A stretch of 64,000 nt of DNA from Lomentospora prolificans (Eukaryota > Ascomycota > Sordariomycetes > Microascales > Microascaceae), in assembly GCA_029532625.1 (NCBI GenBank), contig JARFXM010000011.1:186001-250000 (forward strand). Reading direction: 5' to 3'. Below the pieces are notes generated by a model. The model was given only the letters and a program-made list of their open reading frames with translations, searched no databases and was not told where the DNA came from. Within the stretch, counting starts at the first letter, position 1; each line of letters opens with the position of its first letter. Positions 1-9,792 of the stretch are shown in pieces. Both the position numbers and the translations under genes were made by a program.

Positions 1-1071
1 CAAGGTCGTCGAATTTGGTGGCGATGGAGGCATTGAGAAGTTCCTCGGTGTCAAAGTTCCGCAGGCATTCAACTGTGTCGTCGGAATGGAGGTCGGTATC
101 GTTGCACCCGATATAGTCAACGAGGGCTTGCATCGCATCGATTGTGAAGGTACCCGTAATACCAGGCTCGAGGCATTGGCTCTCCGCAATGACCCGTTGG
201 AAAGGAACGGGTTTCTCTCCGCCATAGGCGAGAAGTTGTAGCCCGACGGCGAGCCCTGATAACGTCAGTCCAGGTTGGGAAGGGGAATGCTTGTGGGGAA
301 AACGTTAATTACCTCCTGAAGATTGTCCAAAAATGGTCACTCTTTCTGGATCACCACCGAAATACTCAATGTTGTCGCGAATCCACTCGAGTGCAAGTCG
401 CTGATCTCTCAACCCAGCATTTGTCGAGCCTTCAGACTGTAAAGAGTCGGATTGCGCAAATCCGAAAACTGCATCCACACGAGATTGATTATTAGTAGCT
501 TGCATCGGGTGATTGGAAAAAAAAAATAAAAAGAAAAAGAAAAAAAAGAAAGCGTCTCACAGCCGAGGCGGTAATTGATCGCTACGTGGATCACTGGCAG
601 TCCGTTCTCAACCGACTCTCGAACCAGTCCGTCCGGCGCCGTGGTAATTTCGTGATTCCCCCCATTCCAGAAGCCGCCGCCGTGAATCCACACCATGACG
701 GGTAGTCCTTCTCCTTCCTCCGTCCCTCGAGGTCGTCCGATGTTGAGATTCAAGCAATCTTCCGACACCTCAGTGATCGGTGTCAGCGCAAGAGGCGCAG
801 AGCCCGCTCCGAGCGGTTGGGGGCATGAGGGGCCGTTGGACTGGGCGTCGACCGTGCTTCCCGCGACGGGGACGTGTGGTCGTGGAGGCTTGAAGCGATT
901 TTCTCCGCTGGTGTCTTGTCCGTAGGGAATGTTAAGGAAGACTTCAATGTCGTTCCTGACGAAACCTTCATATGTCACATCATTACCACTATCGTAGACG
1001 CGTGGTGTTGGCCTGGTAGCCAGGCTGAAGCCCCGTAAGAGGAGGAAGCCCTGAAGTATCGTGTTCCACAT
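1..1071 (-). CDS. Secreted type-B carboxylesterase/lipase, 3' end beyond the window
   Basis: Alpha/beta-hydrolase of the type-B carboxylesterase family; it should hydrolyse carboxylic esters outside the cell, substrate unknown. Three exons are visible: 561-1071, 313-468 and 1-255, joined over introns of 92 and 57 bp with normal donors and acceptors; frame is kept and the joined protein reads NYRLGFFGFAQS at the first junction. The N-terminus MWNTILQGFLLLRGFSLA is a signal peptide. Seen: EDCLNLN (family disulfide motif), oxyanion motif HGGGFW, and GQSSGG carrying the nucleophile at about Ser220 (GESAGG in most relatives). The acid and His of the triad lie beyond the left edge. The gene is related in type to the complete esterase at 11.8-13.9 kb, but its nucleophile elbow differs, so it is not a recent copy. 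The start is the ATG that opens the signal peptide. Confidence 0.9.
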
Positions 1072-1176
1072 ATTTATATTTCAAAACTTCGTTTCTGATG
1101 TAACGCTAACTTTGGATTGAGTCGGGCATCGAAAAGAGACAACGAGTAGTCAATTGACTCAAGGGTGGGAGCTGCG

Positions 1177-1184
1177 TATTTATA
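1177..1184 (-). promoter_or_regulatory. TATA box of the carboxylesterase
   Basis: Minus strand reads TATAAATA, about 106 nt upstream of the ATG. The same spacing recurs at other genes of this window. Function is inferred. Confidence 0.5.
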
Positions 1185-3296
1185 CATCCGTGGCATTCAC
1201 AGTTGTACACTGCGGTCTGCCTGGCGATGGATTAAAAAAAAGAATAGACCAACGCTGGCGGGCCACGTCGGGCTAAATAGATACGATCGACTGATCTCCA
1301 AATTATGCAATGATGGATAACGCTCTCTCTATCCGCGGTGACAATGGCCGATCGCGTCAGCTTACATCCGGCGGGAACTTTTGCTCATCGGCGACTCGGT
1401 TGCTCGTATAACGGCACAGAAAGCGTCAGCATACGCTAGTTCACCGCAACCTGAGCCATCCGCGGAAAATCGAAGCCAGGCTGGGCTGCAGAAGCAATCC
1501 GTTTGTGGCGGATGCAGGTGCGGGGAATCGCTCGTTTTGTCCGATTCCTCCGCGGCGTTCGCGCAGATTCCAGTGTGCGCGAGCCCGAGACGAACCGCAT
1601 TTTCATACTATTGCTGTTCCTCAGAGTGAACGTTTTTAGGACAGAGCTACATTGATCTCTGTTAAAGCCAGACCATGGTCCCATTTCTGTCAACATCGGA
1701 CTAGGTTGGCTGACCAGTTTGAGATAATGACCACTGGATAGAACGAAACGTCACCGAAGATGCTTGACAATCCTCTCTACCTCTATATTAGCATCTTCAA
1801 AATAGGTTCGGGTCGGTAATTAGGCTTCCAACAAACCGAGAGACCACTTTTGAAGATATATGTACAATTGCATCCGTGTTAGCATCAACATGGTAGAGGG
1901 TAGAATTCGCTGTGAGACTTACCTTCCGCTCAATTCCAAATATTGGGCATTAACCCGTTGTGCCGCCCAAGGCCACTCGCCATCTGGTCGTCAGTTGCGT
2001 GGTATGTCTTCTCGATAGTAGCATCCTAGATCACACTCCACTTAACTAGAACCTGGGCATTGGCGCTGTATAGGCCATCCCAAATGACACTGCCACTAGG
2101 TGCAAGATTCCGTCGCCCAGGTGCTTAGAATAAACGGACTAATACATAGGAGGACATGACCGCATGAGCTAGCCTGCTTATACTATTAGCTCTACAGGAC
2201 GCTTGACTAGTGATACCATAAGTGCTAATAAGTCCTTGTCGTGCGAGGGCCACATGTTATTGAGCTCAATATCCGTTTATGGATGACCCCGGCCTGGCCC
2301 CCCGGGTTCAACGTTAACTCGGTTCCGCCGGCGGATATAAAAGGACCCCCTACTAGGCTAGAGGGTACATAAAACGCGGCCGCCACCATTCTGGAAAGTC
2401 GAAGGCAATATGTATGAAGTTGTAAAGACTAATGTGCTAAAGATGAAAACCGAGGCCATAACAGGAGGGCCCAGCAGGCCATAGTTAAAGAGGATAGATA
2501 TACAATATTCACTTAGGAAGCTATTATAGTTCATGGTTACGAAAGGAGTACGAGAAGCCAGCCCGGTGCTGAGTTAGCTTCTGTTGAGCGAGGAGGAGCG
2601 AGATAACATCACAGGAATGAGTGTTAGTTAAGTAGCACCAGTTATAGGAAGTAACTACAAGACGGCGTCGTCAAACGACGAACCCGCAAATCTCCCCAGC
2701 CAAAGCACAGCTCCACTAGCAGCCTTTGTCGCTACCCGAGCCACCACAAGACTCTATTGACACACCATCAACACAGCGACCAGAGGGAGCGCTTTTACTG
2801 GCACTTCCAATCCTTTATATATAGACTTAGTAGGTCCTATACCTACTATATATCATGCATCCTTCTTCCAACTGGCTCAATATAGATATTCTCGAGCCCT
2901 GGGTACGTGATCCCGCTGACTAGCTAGCCTGTCACCATAGGTCCTCAAGGTTAGAGTTATTCCTAACTTCCTATTCTTCCATACAGACGCGTCTCGCGAC
3001 AATCTTCTTTACCAGTGAGGCGAGGGATTTATATTTTGGACGTTTGATTGCTAACCACTGGGTCGTTTCAACCATCGGCAATTAAATCCAACACCACCCG
3101 AATGATGCCATGACGACCCTCCCCCAAACCCCAAAGCTAGTGCCGCAAAATCGTTTGACCGCGTGCATGCATTACACAAAAGGCGATACTATCGCTGACC
3201 AGGAACCTAAGGCCTGCCGAGTTTATAAAACGTTGATTGTTTTGTGCGCCTTTCTACTGCTATGGAAGAAAAAGTAGGCTTATCGCATCTCCGGCC
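1185..3296. other. Gene-poor stretch, possible decayed transposon DNA
   Basis: No convincing gene on either strand. The stretch from about 2150 to 2950 is rich in TA steps and short AT runs. Near 2815-2880 the plus strand reads PLYIDLVGPIPTIYHAS before a stop, faintly like the integrase region of LTR retrotransposons (xIDLVGP). That match is short and could be chance. Confidence 0.4.
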
Positions 3297-4178
3297 TTAC
3301 TTGAGTAGGAGCGGACCAACAGAAGAAAGCCCAGCAGTTGCTCCGTGGACCTTGGTTGCTTTTTCCATCAAAGACAGAAAGTATTGGATGGGTCCAAAAT
3401 CAACACCTGACTCCTCACATGTCTTCTTGATGTTATACAGGCCAGCGACCATCATGTCCATCGGATGGCCGTCGTTTTCAAGCCAACTCTCCTCGTCCCA
3501 CCTCTTGACAATCAGGCCCAACAAGGGAACCAGCGCTTGAAGCAGAGGAACGAGAGGCTCGGCGGCTGATCCAATTTTGCCATCCTTGCTCCCCTTCTTG
3601 AGAATACCGAGACCTATGAACATCCCGGAAAACATCGAGTACATGCCAACCAGCATGGCGTTGTCGAAACGTGAGGCTTGCGAGACATCTTCACCGTGGT
3701 ATTGGCCTTCGCCAATAGGCGCAATGAGGGGTACTATGGAGTTATAGACGGCCTCCGACTCGCCGCTAAGGATAAACATGCTGCCCGGAGTGCCCACGAC
3801 ATATGGCGGGACCATGATCGCACCGTCGAGATATTGTGCAGCACCTTTGGCGCGAACAACAGTGTCCATGTCGGATGCTTCCCCGGGAGAGCCATTGCAA
3901 AAGTTGATTATGGTTTTGCCGCTGAGGGCGCCGTCGGGAAGGGATGCCCAAACTTTGTTGAGGGCGTCGTTGTTCACGAGGCACACGACAATGGTTTCGT
4001 TCTTAGCCACGGCGGAAGAGACGTCAGGGTCGTATGTGGCACCTGCTGCGACTGTGGCTGCCACACCAGGGCGATCCTGGGTCCGGTTCCAAGCCGTAAC
4101 GGTGACGCCGGCTCTGGCGAGAACTTGGGCAAGGGCAGCGCCCATGTTTCCGAGCCCAATGAATGTGAGGGAAGGCAT
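3297..4178 (-). CDS. Imine reductase / reductive-aminase-like NADP-dependent dehydrogenase
   Basis: Single exon, 293 residues, cytosolic (no signal peptide). The N-terminal Rossmann domain opens with FIGLGNMGAALA, with WNRT at residues 30-33 where NADP-preferring members bind the 2'-phosphate. Unlike ordinary beta-hydroxyacid dehydrogenases there is no catalytic Lys in the interdomain helix. The helix reads GEDVSQASRFDNAML, which fits the imine reductase family, as does LDGAIMVPPYVVGTP. By recalled alignment N95, D172 and Y180 match Asn93, Asp169 and Tyr177 of the Aspergillus oryzae reductive aminase. Expected reaction: NADPH-dependent reduction of a C=N bond, possibly coupling a carbonyl and an amine. 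The natural substrate cannot be read. A 3-hydroxyisobutyrate-dehydrogenase label would be the usual automated call and is less likely. No cluster partner lies next to it. Confidence 0.85.
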   Translation of the reverse strand: MPSLTFIGLGNMGAALAQVLARAGVTVTAWNRTQDRPGVAATVAAGATYDPDVSSAVAKNETIVVCLVNNDALNKVWASLPDGALSGKTIINFCNGSPGEASDMDTVVRAKGAAQYLDGAIMVPPYVVGTPGSMFILSGESEAVYNSIVPLIAPIGEGQYHGEDVSQASRFDNAMLVGMYSMFSGMFIGLGILKKGSKDGKIGSAAEPLVPLLQALVPLLGLIVKRWDEESWLENDGHPMDMMVAGLYNIKKTCEESGVDFGPIQYFLSLMEKATKVHGATAGLSSVGPLLLK

Positions 4179-4294
4179 TTTAGGTGGAAATTTGAGAGGA
4201 GGGATGGGGTTGATCTTTATAAGAGGAAGGGTGACTAGAGGGGATGTGCTTGTGATAGGCAGGATATGATGAGATTGTCTGATGGCGAGACGCC

Positions 4295-4302
4295 TTTATA
4301 TA
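4295..4302 (-). promoter_or_regulatory. TATA box of the imine-reductase-like gene
   Basis: Minus strand reads TATATAAA about 117 nt before the ATG. Inferred from sequence and spacing only. Confidence 0.5.
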
Positions 4303-5851
4303 TGCTCATCCTGGCTTCAACTTCATCCCGGCGCGATACATCCTCCTTCACACATTTCGCAAGAGCCGTCCATAAATTCTGTGAATGGCATTCTTCTTTT
4401 CGGGAAGACTTGAAGCTCTCGTCAGACGGAGCAACTGAAGACCGTTGAACAAAGAAAATACAGCTTCAATTCGATATTCAGGCGCGCTCCCCTGCAAAAG
4501 TCTTGATTTATAATTCAAGTCGGCGCTACAGCCAAGACTCGACCATGTGGGGCTGTCAGCCATCTGCAGCCCGAGACGAGACGAGGTAGTACCAAAACAG
4601 CACCCTCGTGTCACTTCTCCGAGTTCGTGAGTATCCGTTCCATATTAACAATCAGGATGGAAGAACTGGACCAAGTGCAATGCATTCCCTTGAGCACGCG
4701 GCACAGCCACCTGTTTCTTTGAATTAACAGATCTGGGTTTCCCTTAACGTACCATCCCGTGGGTGTACGGGTCGCTTTTGCTGTTTCTTTGTTTTTCTTC
4801 TGCTGGACTCTGTGAAAGTCTAACCCCTGTCATTTCAGTTCTATTGTCGTGGTTTCGACGAGCTCGTACGGAGGGTGTCGGGCATTCTCCCTACCACAAA
4901 AACGTCAAACTCCACACCACGCAACCGTAACGTATTAGATCAGTGAATTAAAGCAGCGGAATTGGGACCAGGGATCTTCTAGAGTGCTAGTAGGATTTCT
5001 GGCATCAGTCTAATACTATAGGAACAACCTCGCTGGTTCTCCAATCGTGAGACTTTAGACTACGTCTCCATATATTCTAGTAAACTGTCTATCGGACTAC
5101 GGCCGGTACTTCGACTGAAGCTTAGGCTGAGGGCTCGTGTTGTATGCTAGACAGTCTGTATAATTCGAGGCTAGCCGACTCAAATTTCATGTAAACCCTT
5201 ATCTCTCATGCGTTATTGTCTGTTGCCTGAGTTTCCTTGCCTATGATCCTGGTCCCACCTGCCTTTCCCGGTTACACACAACAAAATCCGCCCGTTCTTT
5301 TTTTCTCTCTTACTATCTTATAGGGAGGTTCTGAGAACAGGGAAGATGAAAGCAAAAATGAAATGAAGTACAAGCATCACAGAAAATGAGCAAGAGATAC
5401 ATCAAATCGATAGCATGCAGGAGCAAAACATAACAAAACGAAAGACAATTCAAAGCAAAGATAAGTGGACAGAATATGCATAGGCGACGCTGGACTGTGG
5501 AATCATAAACAAGACTGTACTTCAGACTTAGGCATAGCCGTTGGCTAGCGTTATCCGGGCTCCTGTGTCATGTTAGCGCACTTCAAGTTCGAGGGAATGC
5601 TGAAACTCGTTCAACCAGACCTACCCGCAGACCGCCCTCGTTGCCGTACGTCGTAGTTCCGCTATACAATGGCTCAAGCTCATTATGGACCGGAGGTTGG
5701 ACAGACTGCCAGCCCCCTATACGAGCTAGGTCGTAGATGGGATTCGGAATGAATGGTTCTGCAGCATATATGCTGCACATCCAGTTTGGATCTATCCGTG
5801 CCACGCACCCCCTCCCCCTAGCTGCTTATCGTCACAGAATAAGAACCCGCT
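4303..5851. other. Intergenic stretch, no gene recognised
   Basis: Mixed-composition DNA with CT-rich and A-rich runs (about 5280-5470). A 73-codon minus-strand frame at 5583-5804 lacks an ATG start and resembles nothing I know. Confidence 0.4.
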
Positions 5852-6300
5852 TTACATTGTCCCCGATCCGAAGGATGCAATTGAGAAGTTTGATGCAAAC
5901 TGTCCATCGCTAGACTCCGGGCTGGCTTCCAGCTGGCTTTCCGAGTCGGCATCTGGCCCGCTAGCAGTGCCCTCGTTGGTATTCATACTATTTAACCGGG
6001 CTAGAATCTCATCCAGCATCTTGTCAATATCTCGTTGCCGACTTTCACCAGTCAACCCCTCCTTTTCTACTGTCGTCCAGAGTTTACATTATCTGTGCTC
6101 TGTTGTTCCCAGACATCCCGTATCATCTCTGAGACTTCTTCCGTTAGTGTACCAAGATACCTTCTGCTCGGCGTTGGCTCACCGGGGAACAATATCTTCC
6201 AGATTGTTTCCCATTGTTCCAAGGGAGGGAGTCTTCTGTCGACAGGACGAGATAAGAGGGCCAGCTTCTCTTTTGGGGTGGCCTCATAAGCAGGTGGTGT
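5852..6300 (-). pseudogene. Decayed fragment of a fungal protein, frameshifted
   Basis: Two overlapping minus-strand frames look coding. Frame A (6067-6300) contains LPPLEQWETIWKILFPGEP and a following acidic helix; frame B (5852-6088) contains RQRDIDKMLDEILARLNSM and a Ser/Glu-rich tail. They overlap by 22 bases in different frames, so one indel separates them, and a TGA stands just upstream of frame A. The W..IW.ILFPG.P pattern resembles the segment that follows the C2H2-like finger in a large family of fungal proteins. I recall that only by pattern. No intact start, finger or splice sites were found, so it is called a remnant. Confidence 0.4.
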
Positions 6301-8799
6301 TCAATGCATCGCTGAGGCACCTCGTGGTTGCGTAGTCAAGAAAAAAGAAGTCGATAGAGTCGTGTATTGATTCATAGCAGTTGACATGTGTTTTGCCACA
6401 GCGGTCATTAGCGCACTATTATTACTAGTCGAGAGTCGAGAGGGAAAAAGAGTCAGAATGCTCATAGATACACTTCCATTCCATCGTATCAACAAGTCGT
6501 GTCACGGACACGGGCGGTGGAATTGCATACATCAGAAAGGCGCCATCATAGAAAACACTTGAAGAGACTTGGCCTGCGCCGAGACTATTACTCTTTTTAA
6601 TGGTCTATCCAAATACAATGAATGTGACACTTTGAGGGGATAAATGAGAATATCGTATGGGGGTCAGAGTGGTACGTGGTGATTCTAACACAAGACTCTT
6701 CAGTGTAGCAGCAAGACATAGTGATTGTAATTTGTAATACACATCACCCGTCGGACTTCCGTTATTTTCCCCCCCTTCCCCCAACCTTTTGGGCGTGTGT
6801 ATCAGCTTCCGAGGAGACTCTCAACCCGGTTGGATCATCCATAAAAGTTTTACCAGATGGTAGACTGCATTTCGTCCACGGTGGACACGGAGTCAATATG
6901 CCCGTTGCGCACACATTGCCGCTGGTTCGACCCTGGCTCGGGCGCCTAGTTCAGGCGGAAGGTGATGAGCTATGTACTAATATGAACGTTAGTTATTCTG
7001 GGATGATTGGAATGAACCAGGCCAGGGCACTCGCCATGTTGCTTGCACCAGGCATCCGGCTGGGTAGATAAGGCCTTCCACTCGGACCCATCGTGAAGGA
7101 TTCTAAGCAAACGATGTATGCGATACAATATCAATCTACATGTCAACATCTCTATCCTCATTCTTGCTCACCTGTGACATCTTGGGACTTTCCCTCTCAG
7201 CCATCATCGCCGAGAAGTGAAATCCCGACTTATTTCTTTCACACCCGCGGCGACACTTTGCAGGTCCAGCACGACAGCCACCGCCAGCCCTTTTTCTAAT
7301 CGTCTTAATAACAGTTTTAATTCCCCAACGCGCCTTTGAATTGAAGATCATCTGTCACCTCCCAGCATTAGTTGGGCAGTTCTGACTTGGGGACATGTCT
7401 TTGGCTTGCCGCAGTCCGGTTGGATAGTGCGGCACAATGGCGATATGACAACAACATCTGTGAGTCGGTCCCAGTCGTCTGGACCGCAGCCGTTTCCTTT
7501 ACCCCAAGCAGGAATATAAGGTTCAAAATGGTGCCAAAAAACGATAAATATGCGTTACTACTTAGAGCCTTGACGCCGGTAATACAGCCTGGCCACGCTT
7601 GCACCACTCCATTGGTACACAGCTGAAATTTGGGCCCAACACGCAAACCCCAACACAGCCCCAAGTACTAGGCACGAGGAATGAGAGATATCTACTTGCT
7701 CTATCAATTCTTTCAAGTTTCGAAGCTGCAGATAGCGAGGCCTATTAGCAGTGGCTTGTATAATAAAGATTTCTATGGTAGCCGATCATATCAATCCAGA
7801 CGAACTGTCTGAGCGACGACTTCCTGCAGCCATTGTAACTAGATAGCTTCTGCCGACTTGGTATCGAAGTGCGCGCTGAGCCAACCTAGTTATGCGTCCA
7901 ACATTCTCAACCTATGGGACGCAACCACCTCAAGGAGGTATCACGATGCTCGTGCGTCCTTGACACACACCACTCGGCAAGAGATAATACGGCTGATATC
8001 TGCACAAGCCCCCGAACCGGCTGAGTATGATGGAGTGTTGACCCACGCAAACTTGAAAACACTTGCGAATAATGGTCAACTTGGGGGCAGGAGGATAAAC
8101 AATTCGTACATTTGGTAATTAGCGCGGGAAAGTTCAGGCGAAGCTGATCCCGGCGGGAGTAACTAGTAATGTAAAAGATTTGTACTTTTCGCGTCCAGAT
8201 TAGATCTGTATCCTTTTTCGTCTTTCCGTCGCTTTTATTGTTGATTTAATTGTTTTTTTGGGGGGTTTAGAACTTCCGTCTCGAAATCTTTGGATTTTGG
8301 AATTTTGAGAGATGGAAAACCAGTGAATTCACTTCATCTCTCAAATGAGGCCTTCGCCACATGACCTCACAGTTTCCACTGCCAATATTTGTGTAAAGCT
8401 CGGCGAACTTTCACTCCGCTCCACCAGACGACTTGAACCCGAATTGCCGGCAGGGGTGCTTGTAAGAAAAGAAATTCATTCTGCCCTAGACGGGTGACCG
8501 AGACACTGCGATGGGCGGTCCAATGGTGAATTTGCAATGCGGTTATTACACACTCTTCGTCCCGCACTGCAGCTTGGGTGGGATGCTCGGTTAACGGTGA
8601 TGGATGAATAGCTTGCATGCTCGCTTGGATTTGCGTCAACAGAGGCAGCACCGCATGATCCCTCGTTGCTGGCTCACCCTGCACCGAAAAGAGACTGTAT
8701 AACATCTACCAAGGTTCTCCGCATCGATGATCTTGGCTCGCTTTATTACCATCCCCGCAGTCGCCTTTGTTATACGCTTTCGATCGACACTCACGCACG
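6301..8799. other. Gene-poor stretch upstream of the VOC gene
   Basis: Several short open frames on both strands (for example plus 6721-7071, minus 7136-7351) lack recognisable domains. A minus frame around 6435-6540 (AFLMYAIPPPVSVTRLVD) could be more of the remnant at 6 kb. Nothing here supports an intact gene. T-rich DNA at 8200-8280 holds no clear promoter element. Confidence 0.4.
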
Positions 8800-9714
8800 A
8801 TGCGCGCCTCCTCCGACGCAAAATCTTCAATTGCGGGCTTGATATGCCTTGTTCTGGTCTGTAATTCTGCACCAGGCGCTCATGGATCCTCCTGTGAGGA
8901 TGGTTCGGTCGGCCCATTACTATGGATGCCAGCCATGAACACATTCCGCCGATTCATCAGCGACTCCGAGCCCATGTACGATTTTTACAGCAAGGTTCTC
9001 GGCTTCGATCCGCTCGACACCTACGATGTGGGCAACGACACCGAGGTGTGGCGCATTCAGGCGGGGGCATCGCAGCTCAAACTTAGCCGGCGGGCGGAGA
9101 ACCGGCTGTACGTGGATGGCGGCGTGGACGATGCTACCGGGTTGAGGCTTTGGACCTTCTTTTTCAGCGACGAGGAGTCTCTTTGCAAGAACTTTACAGA
9201 CGCCGGGCTGCCTGCTCCAGAGTTTCGACCCTATTGTTCGTATGCTGCGGTGCATTGTGAGAAGAGCGCCCTTGTCAAGGATCCCTCGGGACAGGACGTC
9301 GAACTCGTCATCACAGGAGATGCGAAAGGGACCAAGTACGAAGAAATGGAAATTGGAGTCGTGGTTTCAGACTTGGATCAAAGTCTCGATTTCTATCGAA
9401 ATTTCCTCGGGCTAGAACAAGTTGGTGAAGAACACGATCCAAGATTCGATACGGAGAAGCACATCTTCCGAAACGGCGCGACGTACGTCAGTGTGAGAAG
9501 TTTTGAAAAAGAGCTTCCGCCGGATACAGGTAGCGCAGGGATTCAATACGTCGTCACCGATGTGACAAAGGTCCAAGCCCTTGCAAAATGCCAGGACGTT
9601 ACGATTGATCAAGATGTCGGCACGATTCCGGGCTTTACTGTTCGGTTTCTCTGGCTTGATGACCCCGACGGCATCACCAATTACTTTGCAGACACCGACG
9701 AGTCGCGTGGGTGA
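8800..9714 (+). CDS. Secreted two-domain VOC (glyoxalase/dioxygenase-fold) protein
   Basis: Single exon, 304 residues. The ATG at 8800 is chosen because it starts a signal peptide (MRASSDAKSSIAGLICLVLV, cleavage near AHGS); the open frame extends 11 codons upstream without an ATG. Two vicinal-oxygen-chelate modules follow. The first holds MYDFYSKVLGFDPLD and ends DPSGQDVELV. The second begins EIGVVVSDLDQSLDFYRNFL and ends DDPDGITNYF. Metal-binding VOC enzymes carry His/Gln and Glu at strand 1 and at the final strand. Here the first module starts with Asn-Thr-Phe, and the second ends in Asn-Tyr-Phe instead of Glu-Leu, so a normal metal site is doubtful. A secreted VOC protein is unusual. Function unknown: binding protein or lyase-like enzyme. 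Its stop is 78 bp from the stop of the convergent lipase. Confidence 0.75.
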   Translation: MRASSDAKSSIAGLICLVLVCNSAPGAHGSSCEDGSVGPLLWMPAMNTFRRFISDSEPMYDFYSKVLGFDPLDTYDVGNDTEVWRIQAGASQLKLSRRAENRLYVDGGVDDATGLRLWTFFFSDEESLCKNFTDAGLPAPEFRPYCSYAAVHCEKSALVKDPSGQDVELVITGDAKGTKYEEMEIGVVVSDLDQSLDFYRNFLGLEQVGEEHDPRFDTEKHIFRNGATYVSVRSFEKELPPDTGSAGIQYVVTDVTKVQALAKCQDVTIDQDVGTIPGFTVRFLWLDDPDGITNYFADTDESRG

Positions 9715-9792
9715 GACGGAGACTTGAGCTCCAGGAGATATTCAGCCATGGATTATGGTCTAGTCTAATATTTGCATTCCCAAATACTATTT

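Noticed and set aside
6901..6960. tRNA-like B-box word (GGTTCGACCC)
   Set aside because: The flanking bases do not form a T-arm stem and no A box or acceptor stem can be placed.
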